DNA of 64,000 nucleotides from Lagopus muta. Taxonomy: Eukaryota > Chordata > Aves > Galliformes > Phasianidae. The translations under genes were made by a program, and so were the position numbers. This document shows, in pieces, positions 1-13,137 of this stretch (positions are counted from its first letter, which is position 1; each line of letters opens with the position of its first letter). The notes under the pieces were generated by a model. The model saw only the letters and a program-made list of their open reading frames with translations, was not told the origin of the DNA and ran no database searches. The stretch covers positions 41,441,967 through 41,505,966 of the forward strand of contig NC_064437.1 in NCBI RefSeq assembly GCF_023343835.1, read 5' to 3'.

Positions 1-99
1 CCTCACGGATTTCTTTTGAAGAGGTAATGTCATGAAGAAAGACTGAGATGATTGATTAGATTGAAGTGACTCAATCGAGAAGTGGTTGCAAGTGATTGA

Positions 100-1205
<1,106 letters not shown>

Positions 1206-2100
1206 CAACAGCAGCCAAATGAAACTTTATTTTTCAACAAACTTGAGTAGCATTAAAAGCATTAGAGGTGGGTTTTATTTTTTCAATGTGGTGAGGAGGG
1301 GGAGTGGTAGTAGTGTGATGTGTTGTGACTTGATGAAGAGCTGTGACTAGAGATGAGAGGGGTTTAGTCTGATTTCTTTGCGCTGTCAGCATCTTCTAGC
1401 CCTTTGTGCCACCTTCAGCAATTGAGTTACCATCTCTTTTCAGGAGTTTTAGTGTCCCTTGTTACTTTAGTTTAGAAGTTTATAAAGAGTAACTTCATTT
1501 TAGATTTGTAGTGACGAAGTTTTCATGCACACACTTTAGAGAAAGCTCTTAAAAATATTCTGCTCCCTTTTCTCCTCCCTTGAGGGTGGATGTTAAACTT
1601 TTCCTCCAGCCCACAGTGGAGGGGAAAGAGATATTAGAAGTGATGCATGAGGAGCTTCTGTTTTGCTTTTTACTCACAATAATCTCTGTAATTACTGAGA
1701 ATATTTCATGGTGATTTTTTTTTTTGTTCGTTTTATAAGAAAAAAAGAAAAAGATTTGTGAAGTGTGATTATTGTTACGAACCTCATTTTGCTCTGAAAA
1801 TTTGTCACCTTAAGGGGGGAGGAAGGGGGTGGGAAAAGGAAACATCTGAAACTGAATACTTACTGTAGCACACTTATGACACGAGTAACCAGCTTCTGGC
1901 AGAAGTGTAGTGCCATGACATAATTAAAGCTGCTGTGGAGAGGCTGACACAAAGCTGCATTATATACTGTTGAGTTCCATCATTACTGGAGCCTTTTCAG
2001 GGCTGTAGGCAGGCTTTTCACAGGCACTGTACCCAAGTAATACGCAGAGACTTTAGAAGCTAGAGTAGAGAAAGCCAGGAAAAACCCACATAATAAACAA
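1206..2100 (+). other. MACROH2A2: MACROH2A2 3' UTR and tail region
   Basis: This stretch is non-coding and AT-rich, as expected for a 3' UTR. Candidate polyadenylation signals on the + strand are ATTAAA near 1250 and 1922 and a canonical AATAAA at 2093-2098. Which one is used cannot be told from sequence alone. No ORF, repeat or RNA gene was recognised. Confidence 0.5.
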
Positions 2101-2127
2101 GCCACTAACGTTTTGAAAACCATAGTG

Positions 2128-2133
2128 TTTATT
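2128..2133 (-). terminator. AIFM2: AIFM2 polyadenylation signal (AATAAA on the minus strand)
   Basis: TTTATT on the + strand reads AATAAA on the minus strand, about 270 bases after the AIFM2 stop codon. This gives a short 3' UTR (about 2110..2405). A + strand AATAAA for the convergent MACROH2A2 lies only about 30 bases away at 2093-2098. Confidence 0.6.
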
Positions 2134-2405
2134 GTTACAAATTAAGGTAAACCAGGTTTCTTGCCCAGAGCAGTCTCAACAGAGGATGAAAAGAAACAGC
2201 CCTTCCTTTGTTACAGTGAGAACTTTGGTGCAGATTAACTTAGGAAGTGCCTCTCTACCCATTACAATAACACTCCTTTAATTCATTACACTGGAGAACA
2301 GCTTCAGGAGGTGCTGCAGGAGACAGCAACTCTCTAAGCAATAAAAGTGCACCTTCACCTTCTTGCAGTGGTTGAATTCCTTACTAGTTCATTTCCCATC
2401 CCCTC

Positions 2406-5400
2406 CTAAGAGGGCATTGTCTGTCCCATCGTCTTCCAGCTCTTTGAGACAAACAGGCCCCGACTTTTAGCAATGGTCACTAGGAGGCGTCCCACGTAGT
2501 ATCCGTTCACCTGGCCTACACCATCATTCTTACCCATTGAAAGCAGGAATGTCAGTGATCCTGGGAAGAAGAGGCAGAAGTTTAAGTTACCGATTTCACA
2601 GCTAAATACTGAATATACATATACAGAGCCACTCTCTGTTCAGGCTCTTCTGTTGTGATGGAAGTGCACAATGGAGGGGGGAAGACTGTCCTCCCAAGAG
2701 GCAGACAATAAAACTGCGGTAGAAATAAATGTAAGTAGACTGGGAAACCTTTGAAAAAATAAATGTTTGCCCAGGTATCTTCCATCCACACAGAGCAGCT
2801 TTCAGAGTAGTTACAGTATTTTCAAATGGGTTACTTATCAGTGAGAACCATCACCTAGCTAGAATTACTTTCAGATTAAATTTTTCACTTTGTGTTATAG
2901 TTTAAGAGAAGGGAGGGGAAAGTCAAGTCCTCTCCTTGTTCTTAGGATTTAATTGGATGGTAAGCAACTTAAAGGTTGATGAATGGCTGAAACCTACCAG
3001 TATATTTATCAGGAAGACAGAGGTGAGGAAAGGAGACGTTGCATATGCAGATTGACACAGGTAATCAACTTTTACAGTGCTTTTGTCAAGAAGTAAGGTG
3101 AAGCCTGAGCTATAAACCTATATAGCCAACCCTAGCTGTGGGTTCCTTCACCTCAATTAGTATCCCAGACAAGTTTTAAAACATCCGTTCCCTGCAGAAA
3201 AGCAGCTCAACAGCTAAAGCCAAGCACTAAGATGATGTTACCTGGTTGGTAGGTTTTAAGCGGCTTGTGTGTCAAGCTGTTGATGATATTTGACACTACA
3301 ACATCGGCATGCAGCCCAGCGTGGTATGCCATCTTTGGTTCTTTCAGGTTTGCACAGTCCCCAATGGCATAGATGTTGTCATAGCCTTCCACCTGGAGGT
3401 GCTTGTTAACGTTCAAAGCTCCGTTACTCGCCACTTTGTCTCCTGTTTGGCAAAACAGTAAGTTTTGAGAAGGAGTTTGGTGTTGTGTGCTGTGGCCTGA
3501 GACCCCAAAATGCCGTTGTTATCGATGTGTCAATGACACAAAGCGAAGCGTTAAGATTTTCACTCTTTTTTTCTACGTGTGAGGCAAGAAATGCTTTCTG
3601 TCTTGTAATAGGTAATTATTAACATTCTGATGAGTGAGTTATTCCTTGGTATTTCGGTGGAAACATGGCATGATTAGCAGCTAGCATACATGACTTGAGG
3701 GAGGGTCAAGCAAGTATGACATCCTGCCCTTGGCAGCAGGAATTACCATTGACTATGAGGTGTAATCTACCTGGTGCTCGACGAGGGCACTTGGAGGTAT
3801 TAGCAAAAGGAGCTGGAGAAGACTGGGGGCCTTGTCATCTGTAAGTTTCTGACGGTCACATTTCACAGCTAAGTATTTAACATGATGTTAGGGCATTTGC
3901 TATGTCAAGAAAAACTCGAGCAGAAGACACTGAGGACCTGCTATGCTTTCCTCTGTGCAGCAGCTTTTCACTTACCAAATGCAGTGGCATATGCCGAAGA
4001 GTTAATCTTTATCCCCGTGCACAGGACCACCATATCAGCAACAACCTCTGTGCCCTTTTCTGTCCTTACTACCATGTCCTTCTGGAACTGGTTTGTTGTG
4101 AGATTTTCCACGTTGCTGACCTTCTCACCTGTTGTGACAGAGAGCCCTGGGTAACAGACCTTTACTCAGCTGCTGTTTCCAGCTCGCCCAGATGTTTGTA
4201 GAGAAACAGGAATTCAAGGGAGCCATGCTTAGTCCCCAGAAAATTAAATGGGCAATAGGTCATCAAAAAGAGGTGCTGTGGGCAAAGGAAGAGCAGCTTG
4301 GAGGGTGTCAGAGTCTAGGTCTTCAAAGGCATTGTTAAGTACATACTTAATAGGAGGCGAACTCCTTTCCTGAGGAGAATCTCTTTCACCTCCTGACGGA
4401 CGCTTTGTAGCAGCTCTACATCAGCTAGTGCAATTTTTGAGTGAATGAGGGTGACCTGTTGGCAACAAAACAGCAAATGGGCAAATGTGAATGGTATGGG
4501 ACACCCTGCATGTGGGAGCAGCAATGGACAGCTTCTTTTCACACTGCCTAATGCCCAGGGAGACTGAGCTTAGTGAAGGGCATTTAGTGCCAACAGTTGC
4601 ACGTACTGGGTGCTCTTAAAAGAGAAGGCATTGTCTGGAACCTCCTGCCTTGGAATGATCTCCAATACCTCCAGCAGGACCACGGAAGAAGAACAGCTTC
4701 AGAGACAAGTGAAATGTAACTAATATGTTCCTACCTCTTTGGCTGGGTACTCTGTTTTGATCTCTGCAGCCATCTCGACACCAGCAGCACCACCTCCCAC
4801 TACCACAATGCGCTCAGATTTCTCAATCTTGAAATAAAGAAGAAACTGATGTTACTCGAGCTCAACTAAGGCAAGCAGTGCTTCCTAAGAAAATCGGTCC
4901 CTCACCTCCTTAACCATGTCTTCGTAGGTCTGGATGGCGCTTTCCATGTCAATGACCTTGTTGAACTTCCCAGGGAATGGTCCATCACTGCCAGTTGCAA
5001 GAATAAGGTGGGAGTAGTGAAGCTCCTGAGGGGGCACAGGGTTGGACAAGATGTTAGACCTTGTAAAATGAGAGCCTAAAACACAGTTGTTGCCTCCTAG
5101 GTACTATTTACTCATTCCATCTCCACCAGCCTCCACTGATAAATAGGAAAATATTTGCCACTGTCAGAAAGTGGCTTTAAGAAGAGATCTGATCCAGCTG
5201 AAGCCACGTAACTGCCTTCCTCAGGGTCTGAGAGGCACGCTGATCTTCCGATGAGCCCAGTGCTGTGAAGAATCTACTAGAAGCTTACAGGAAATAAGGC
5301 AATTGCTGTGCCAGTAGAGGTTGCCACCGCAGCTGAAGTGCTGAACTCAGAGTCCAGACGGGCACAAGTGCATGCTGACTTCCTTCCTTCACTCCCTTCT

Positions 5401-7055
5401 GAACAGAGGTGAGATGCTTTGGCTGAAAAGAGTTCCCAGAGCTGTTGCCAATATTTGCCTTTTTTTTTTTCCTCCTGTGGTTAGATAAGGATCTGAGCTC
5501 CAGGGTTATCTGAGCTCCAAATCCAACCCTGAGAATAAAAGCTTATCTCAGTACTAGATGGGATGGAGTGGTTACAGCACACCTGTAATTCAGCACAACT
5601 CTAGGTCACTGATCTTGGGTAGAGGTGATACTGCTGTTCCACGCAAGAAGGGGAAGATGGTCTGTTTCCAGGCTTGACAAGGATGATTAAATGCCATGCT
5701 ATTAGCAGACACAGCTTTTAGGTTTTAGAAGAGATGACTGGGAGCCTGCTTTTCTCTTTGGCAGTTCTCCATAGGAGGCCACTGGTTTCATTGCTCAGTG
5801 CCTGCCCAAAGGGCCCGCACCGGGGCTCGTTTGGGATCAGATATTTCAGCCAAACTGAGGCTTACATCAGAACAGGACCCGCTGCACGTGTGAGCTCTGA
5901 GCCTGGGGTGCTGGGTGGAGCAGGTTCATGTGCTTGGCTGACCTAAACTGTAGGAGATAAGGCACCCAGACTGACTTCCAGGTAAGTCAGCCAAGCTACC
6001 CTTACAAGGCACGGCATCACCCACCTCGCCATCGCTGAGCAGGACCTGCTGCCTCTCGGGGTCTATGCCCACCACCCTGCCTTGTCGGAAGCTGTCGCCA
6101 AAGGTGACGGTGTAGGAGATGAAAGTCTTCCTGGCAAATCCTGTGGTAAGAGGAGGGAATAGAGAAAAGATCTCCTTCCATGGAAGTTAACAGACCCTCT
6201 TCCCTTCTTCCCTCAAGAGGACCTTCCTGAAAGCACCGTATGCAGCTGGGAGTGTGGGCTGGGCCCCTCCTCTGTGCTCTCTGCCCTGAATTCCAGGGCC
6301 TTTCCCTTGGAGCTGGTGATAAAGTCAGCTCCTGCGAAATCAAGTGACAACCCCAGCTACACTGTTTTATGTCTGCTTCCTGTATACAGTCTCTTACTGA
6401 TTTGCCAGCAAGTGCTCCAAGGCCTTTCAGGCAGGCTGGCAGGATTTTTTCTGTTTGGATAAGATTTTGACATCACTTTGAAGCTCATTCCCAGCCTCGA
6501 ATGCTACGTTCCCCCCCCAAATCCTGGACTAGGGGGGTTACCCAATCCTCCCTAGATGAGGCCGAGTGGATGACTGACAGAATTTTGTCACATACAGCCT
6601 CAGGGCTGAACTACTCAGCATGCCACACGCAGAAAGCCATGCCATCTGCTGCCCTTCCACTTACTGTGCGTTTCAGCTTAGCCAACTTCTCAACTCAAAG
6701 AAAAAAAAGAATAAAAAGGGCCGTCCAAGTAGTTATTACTTTCTTCCCCTGCAGCCCGTGGGTTTTCCCAGAACCGAGTCATCATATTTTCATCGGACGG
6801 GGGCAGCAGGCACTGTGCGCCTCCTCCCCTCGCACTGAGCTGCCGCAGTGGGGGACACGCAGATGCATCGCTCGGCTTACCGCTCTCCACGGAAGCCCGG
6901 AGGGCAGCGACGTTGTGGTGGAAAGCATCTCTCATGTCCACCAGCACGAAGGGGACGGCCCAGGACTTGAGCTGGCTGGCGGCCGCGATGCCACCAAAGC
7001 CGCCGCCGACGATGACGACGCGCACGGAGTCGTCCACGGACAGCTTGGAGCCCAT
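2406..7055 (-). CDS. AIFM2: AIFM2 / FSP1, NAD(P)H:CoQ oxidoreductase (ferroptosis suppressor), complete
   Basis: Eight coding exons in transcript order: 7055..6881, 6140..6025, 5025..4906, 4827..4735, 4455..4347, 4128..3976, 3442..3242, 2560..2406. All have GT-AG borders and matching phases. They total 1122 bases, or 373 aa plus stop, equal to the mammalian length as I recall it. The start is MGSKLS, an N-myristoylation consensus that in mammals puts FSP1 on the plasma membrane and lipid droplets. A first Rossmann motif [10 protein letters not shown] (about 13-22) binds FAD. A second, [11 protein letters not shown] (about 145-155), binds NAD(P)H. YAIGDCA (about 280-286) is the C-terminal FAD motif. 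The enzyme reduces ubiquinone and vitamin K to radical-trapping quinols that stop lipid peroxidation. No broken exon or missing motif was seen. It is tail to tail with MACROH2A2. Confidence 0.96.
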
Positions 7056-7270
7056 GGCAGCCGGCGGGGCTCGGCCGGGATGAGAGGCACAGGAGGTTGC
7101 GTGGGCCTTCAGGCGGCCGAGACCGCCGGGTGCTGAGCTTTGGGGACGGGCGAGAGGAGCGGCGCTGCCTCTGCCCGCCCCGTGACTCAGCGCTGCGTGC
7201 GATGGGCGGGCCGCGCGGGGCCGAGCCGTGCTGAGCAGAGCTGAGCTCTCCCTCCGACACGGGGCAGGAG
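6850..7270 (-). promoter_or_regulatory. AIFM2: AIFM2 CpG-rich promoter and 5' region
   Basis: GC- and CpG-rich sequence surrounds the first coding exon and continues about 200 bases upstream of the ATG at 7055. No TATA box was recognised. A separate non-coding first exon cannot be excluded. Confidence 0.6.
7183..7191. promoter_or_regulatory. Antioxidant response element-like site (TGACTCAGC)
   Basis: The site TGACTCAGC matches the ARE/NF-E2 core TGACnnnGC and contains a full AP-1 palindrome TGACTCA. It sits about 130 bases upstream of the AIFM2 start codon inside the CpG-rich promoter. Mammalian AIFM2 is an established NRF2 target, so a role here is a reasonable inference but not shown. Confidence 0.45.
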
Positions 7271-7299
7271 CCAAAAAGAGGCTTTTGTTTTGCTTCCGC

Positions 7300-8780
7300 A
7301 AGTTGATGAAGAGCGGGTGCTGTCTGCGTTTGCCTTGTCCTTTGTCAGCTGTGAGTGCTGATTAAATGGATGTCGTTTCAGTGCCCCTTTTAGGATGGCT
7401 GGCTAGTTGGGAAACCCGCGGGCGGGGCGGCTGGGTGATGCCCTCCGGACGGTTCGCTCCCTGCATCCAGCGAGTGCTCCTGCACACAGAAAGGATGGGG
7501 AGTAAGATCAGAAGGACGAGCCCAACATCGCCGTGCTGGAGACAGCGGGATGGCAGGAGGGGTTGCAAACAAAAGGACATCCGGACCCTGATGCTCTGAG
7601 GGACAGAAGCTGCCCCCGAAGACTTTGGATTCCTGCGGCATTCCAGATAAATATAGCCGAGTCAATGTATCTGCCGCACACACTACAGCGCTGTGAGCCG
7701 GCGGAGTTGCCCCACGTGTCGCAGGCGGGCTTGGAGGCTGCCTCTGCCCTTCAGTCCTCCTCCTGACCTGTGCCAAAGCAATCCCCTTCAAACCCCACGG
7801 GTGGGGGAGGGATGGAGGAATTGCAACTTTTCAGGACTAACGGGGCGAGGCGGCCCCTGAGCTGAGCGATGTGTCCGCCAGCCGGCTCGGGCTGCGGGCC
7901 CCAGGTAAGCCAGGGGCAGAAAATCCCGACCCTGTTCACATGCAGGGATGGAGCAGCACCGTGCGGGCTCGCTGCGGGGATGCTGCGATATGCTGCGAGG
8001 GCTGCGGCCGCCAGAGGGTGCAGGCGGCCCGGCCGCGGGGCAGTGCAGGCTGAACTCTGCTAGTCTTAAAGCAAATATCTTAAACCCGCCTCGGAGGCAA
8101 AGCGAAATGCCCCTGGGCATTGCTACCAGAGGGCTTTTTCCTCTTCTTGCCTTCAAATCAAGAAAGAGCCAGTGGAAGGGACAGCTCTCCGCGCTCAGGT
8201 GCTATTTCTGCTCCCAGGCAAGGGGAGAGATCAGGTGAGCCCCATGTTATGCCAGAAGATCAAAGCCACCTTTCATAAGAAAGGGAAACCATTGGAGCCG
8301 GTGAGCTGGAGATGCACCAACAAGACAACGCCAGCGGTGCAAACAGGACCCAAAGCAAACTGCAGCGGTAAAAGGACTCTTTGTGAACACTTCAGGAACC
8401 TCGTGTCCAACCTCAGGCAAATGGGAAAAACCTCCGAATGCTCAACAGAGTGTGGTTGGACGGAGTTCTCTGCGCGCAGGTGTGTGCTTAGCATCGGCTA
8501 ACGTTGTTTGATGGTGTTTATCTGGCTGTCTGCAAGCAGGCAACTGCAGGAAGAGTCAACCAGTGTCAGAGAGGGCTTTGTCTTCTGCCAGCAGGCCAAT
8601 ATGATGAAGGCACCCGTGGAGGCTGATGGCAGCTCTTGGCCTGCCCTGCTCCTTCAAGCTCTGGAGCTCATCACATCTGTCTGTCTGATGCCCTTGTCTG
8701 CCTTGAAGATGCAATGGGACCAGTGAGTTAGCTTCAGGTTCTCTGTCATGGCAACAGGAGATAAGACGTGCAAGGATCTG
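7300..8780. other. Intergenic sequence between AIFM2 and CHST3, left part
   Basis: It is GC-rich near 7.4-8.1 kb and ordinary after that. Several open frames exist on both strands, but they overlap one another, lack recognisable domains and look like chance frames in GC-rich DNA. No gene or RNA was recognised. Confidence 0.5.
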
Positions 8781-8789
8781 CCTCTGCTC

Positions 8790-9272
8790 TGTGCTGGGAG
8801 ACGTCACCTGGAGCACTGTGTCCAGATGGGGAGTCCTCAGTACAGGAGAGACACGGAACTGTTGGAGTGCATCCAGAGGAGGGCCACAAACCTGATCCAA
8901 GGGATGAAAGACTCCCTGCAAGGACAGGCTGGGCCTGTGCAGCCTGGAGAAGAGAAAGCTCATAGCAGCCTGTCAGTATCGAAAGGGGCTGTAAGAAAGA
9001 AGAGGACAGATTCTTCGTGGGGTTTGCTGTGATAGGACAAGGGGAAATTATTTCAAACCAAAACAGAGGAGATTTACAGTGGATATAAGGAAGAGGTGTT
9101 TTACAATAAGGGTGTGACACAGTGGCACAGGTTGTCCAGAGAGGTGGGGGAGTCACCATCCCTGGAGGTACTGCAGAGCCATGGCGATGTGGCTCTGAGG
9201 GATGTTGGCAGTGGGGATGGGCTGGGTGAGCTGAGAGGGCTTTTCCAACCTCAGTGACTGTGATTCTTTGAC
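8790..9272 (+). mobile_element. CR1 LINE, 5'-truncated 3' end, plus orientation
   Basis: The sequence follows the CR1 3' region: ACTGTGTCCAG, then AGGAGGGCCACAAA, CAGCCTGGAGAAGAGA, GATAGGACAAGGGGAAAT, TATAAGGAAGAGG, CAGAGAGGTGGGGGAGTC, and the closing TTTTCCAACCTCAGTGACTG followed by the short terminal repeat GATTCTTTGACTC. It is old: there are many differences from the consensus as I remember it. Truncation at the 5' end is the usual outcome for this family. Open frames overlapping it come from the repeat. Confidence 0.9.
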
Positions 9273-12200
9273 TCAGTGTGTGGGGAAAGACATTCCTTGC
9301 AAATACAGAGAGCAAACAGCTAATTCTGGACCTAATGATAAATGTTATCAAACTGTGAGGGTCTCTGCTGCAGCTTGGGGTGGGATCGGGTTAATCCAGG
9401 GCAAAGAATTGCCTGGAAAAACCAATTCAGACCTGTTTCTGTCTGCTCTTAAATATCAACAGCGGCTGTTTTTTTACCTTGTAAGTAAAATTTGCTTTTA
9501 ACAAGAATCAACAAGGCCCTGTTTAGTTTATTCTGTCTCCAACCAACCTCAGTGACCTCAGCTGAAGAGGTCCACCACTTCCCATCAACCGCTGCCCTCA
9601 GCACCATGGGCACCTTGTGCTGGTCAGGTGGGACAGCACAGCCACTTGTACTTACAGAGAGCAAAGCCCACTCCAGATGTGAGTACCGGGGCTCACCTGA
9701 GGTGTGAGCACTTTGGGGGTGTGGGGCACGGGCTCTCCTGTCCCTTGGGGGAAACGCTGCTCCAAAAGCCCCAGTGACTGCCTTTGGTTTTCACGTGCTG
9801 TACTTCTTTCTTCACCACCCCTTTTCACAGCAATGCCATTTGGTGGGAACTCAGCACTGATTGTGATCTGATGAAGGCAGGTGCAAACAGCAGCTCGGTC
9901 AGCTTTGTCCATCTGGGACATCCCTGGCAAGGCCCTGCTCCTGCAGGTTATGAGTTTCACCCCTTCCCCCCATCCCAGGATTTCACTGCAGTGAAAGCAC
10001 AACATAAAATAAAACCAAGTCCTTAAAAAAAATCAGTCTCACAGACAGACAGCCTTTGTCTGAAGGTGTAATTACAGAATAAATATGGGATGCAGACCAA
10101 GAAGTGCGGTCTGGTCAGGCATGCAGCCTCTTAAAAAAAAACACAACAGAACACAAGGCTGTCATTTAATGCTGAATGTCCACGTCTGCAGCCCCCAGCC
10201 CCCTTACCATTAGGTGCTTCTTGCTGAAAATGCACACCTTTTCTCCCAAACCTCTGCCCTTCCCGATGTGGGGAAGGCCCAGAGCGAGGTCCTGCTTACT
10301 GCTTTAGCCTCGGGGTACCCACGTGTCTGTCCCAATGTGCCTGGCACCACACAGTGCAAATTCCATGCGGGTGTCATGGTTACATGTGTTTAATGAGAGC
10401 AATTAGTCGTCGTGAAAATCCGCATGGGTTGAGGGCACGTTTTCTTTATGTCCTATGACATTTTTGAGTGGAAGCTGGAGAGCGTCCAGGAAGAAATGCT
10501 GCTGCTCAGCTGGAAGGGGCAGTCTGGAGCCAGGCAGTGCCATGCTGCAGGTGAGAGGGGCTGGATCTGCTCCCTGCCCTACATCAGCATGGCTCGCCCT
10601 GTCCTGCCCTGTGTATCCCTCAGTTTTCCCAACTGTCTGCCTTCTCTGTGTACAGTAGGAAGGGGCTGAGGACACTGGGCTCTTCTGAAACCGTTTCTGG
10701 GTCTGTCAGTCAGAGATGCCTTTGCCTTGCATTGCGTTTCATTTAAACTGTTTATTTGCTTCACGAAAGCAACGGGTACCCTTATGTGGAGGCGAGCACA
10801 GAAAGGACCTTGTTGGAGCCTAAATAGCCTTCCTCTGCTGTTTGCTCCTGGGAGCTTAAAGCTCTGCTCCTCCAGCCCCTACTCCTCTGTGTGCTTCCAA
10901 CCACCCACAAAAGGGGCTGCTTGTTTGCATTCCCCTTGCTTTGTGCCGTGGCAGTGTCCTTGCTGTGCCAACAGCTCAGTGGCACCACGCACCGCTCCCA
11001 TCCCGGCGTGCAGCTGTGGGATCTGCCTCCCATCCCAGCACCACTCCGCCTTCCCAGCAGGAAGCTCCCAAACAAAACACCATTCACTGGGGAAGCCAGG
11101 ATGCTCCTCGTGCCGGGAGCTTTGTGTATGTGGGGTGAGAGAGGAGACCAACCCAGCTAAATGCACGCACTGCATGTAAAAATCCCTGCTTCTGCACCCT
11201 TTCCCAAGCCAGGCAGTATCCTGTGCCCTGGCCCTGTTGCATATTGAGGCCAGATGCAAGCAAAGCAATGGGAGAAAGGCAAACCCTGCTGCTGCAGGAG
11301 GATGGCTGCTGAGGCAATGGCATGGCTGCTCCCCATCGGCTGCTCTGCGCTGCTCAATGCCACCTCTGTTCTCTGCTCTGGGTCGAAAACGTGGCTTTGT
11401 GAGCTAGCTGAGCTGCAGCTTGCTGCCGGAGGCTGGGCGGTCCCAGCTGCTGATTTTCACTGATTTATTTTTGCTTTTGTCTAATGGTGCTGGTGTTAGG
11501 GCTGAGCTATGGGTGGCCGTGCCAAGCGGTGTGGGGACAGCGGAGCCCCTTGCTTTCCCTGTGGGGTGTGCAGCCCTTGCTGAGCAGGGAGGGATGGCTC
11601 AGAGTCAGCTTTATGGCGTAGGGGTTGTGTTCACAGTGTGCCTGTATTGCTGACATCAGGGTTGCTGCTACCCAGGTCCCCATCCTGCCCTTGACCACCA
11701 GTGGCTCCCTGCTGCTGGCTCCCCCCCTCTTGCCCATGTGGGGTTTGCTCCCTGACCGGCCTTGGGTTGACTTCCTCTGGGGCAATATAAGGGCAATTAG
11801 CCCTGTGGAAAAGAGTGATGCTGGCACTGATGGAATTAGGAGGACTTGACAGTGGCCGAGTGCTGCTTGGAACGAGGGCTGGTCCCTTTGCTGAGCACTT
11901 CGAAGACACCATGGCCACACTAAGCCACGTGCTCTGCAGAATGTCTGAAACACCAACTTCCATCAAATTGCTCTTTGATCCAAAAACCTGAGCAGCTTGT
12001 ATCCGTGCTCAATGGCAAATGCCTCAGTCCTTTTGTGGGCTCTGGGACTGGGGGAGACGAACACCAACAAGACAGATGTTTTGGACTCTGCTCCTTTGTA
12101 TTGCTTTTTTGCCCATTTCTAATGAAGTCAAGTGAACAAGCTCCCACCAGGTGACGAGGTTCGGTCGCTCTGGGGCAAGTCATGGGATCTGGAGAGCACC

Positions 12201-13137
12201 CTTGCCCTGTGTGAGTTTACCACAGTGTCCCCATTGCTGCCTCACTGCAGCCAGGTGTCCCAGGAGCTGCATCCGTAACTCATCCCGTCCCGAGAGGCCT
12301 CCTGTGGGCTGTACTCCCATCACCTCCTCTGTAGGTCTCTGCAGCACTTTGTGCTGCTCTGATTTTTGGGCTTAGCTCTGACCCCTGATGTATCTTCCCC
12401 ACCCTACCCCCCCTTCAATTTTTAAACATAATAAATAAATAAATTTGCCCTGCAACCCTGGTACACAGAGAAAAATGCAGAAAATAAATCAAAAGTACTC
12501 TCCCCACCTAACAATCAGCACTGCAGAGCACAAACTGAGGGGCCGCCTCGTCCTGCTGCAGGCAGCTCTCAGTCTGTGCTGGTACCAAGGCACTAAACCA
12601 GTAAGGCCTTTGAGGTCCAAGTCCCTGCTGATGCTGGCACACCATGCTGCTGGCACTCGGTGCACACCCTTGGAAAAGGCAGATAGACACATGCCCATGG
12701 GGCAGTGGCATTGCTTCTCGTGCTGAAGTCCACCCAGGAGTGCTCATTGTGTTTGGTGGCATTGGAAAACCTCCAGGTTGCAGAACACTCCCAGAGAACT
12801 GGCTGGGGCTATGGATTCCTGCCTGCAAACTCCGGTTCTTCTGTCCTTTGCTCAATGGCCCTCTGCAGAAAACAGAAGGCACCAGTGGAGCTGGAGCACA
12901 AATCAGGTTGTGCTAAGAGCTCTGGGCACCCATGGTGCTTGGGTTTTCAATCTCAGGGTCTCATCCTTCCATCGGGAGAGGAACTAAACAGCTTCACCCC
13001 TCCGCCGCAGCATTCCTGCGCCATCTCTTGATGGCCCTTCCCAAGAACCCATCGCTATTGTGAGGACGCCCCGGTTCCTAGTCCACGGCACAGGGTGACC
13101 CCGGGCCGGCCGGGCGTATGGGGGCAGCAGAGCCGCA
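9273..13137. other. Intergenic sequence and probable CHST3 3' UTR
   Basis: No gene was recognised. CHST3 on the minus strand ends at 13138, and in mammals it has a long 3' UTR, so part of this stretch may be its untranslated tail. Minus-strand AATAAA candidates occur near 9521 and 11464. A short AATA-type simple repeat (about 12429-12443) is present. The open frames here are short, overlapping and without domains. Confidence 0.45.

Noticed and set aside
8746-9351. Minus-strand frame of 201 codons
   Set aside because: It runs antisense through a CR1 LINE fragment.
12429-12443. AATAAATAAATAAATAAA as a + strand poly(A) signal
   Set aside because: There is no + strand gene upstream; it is a short simple repeat.
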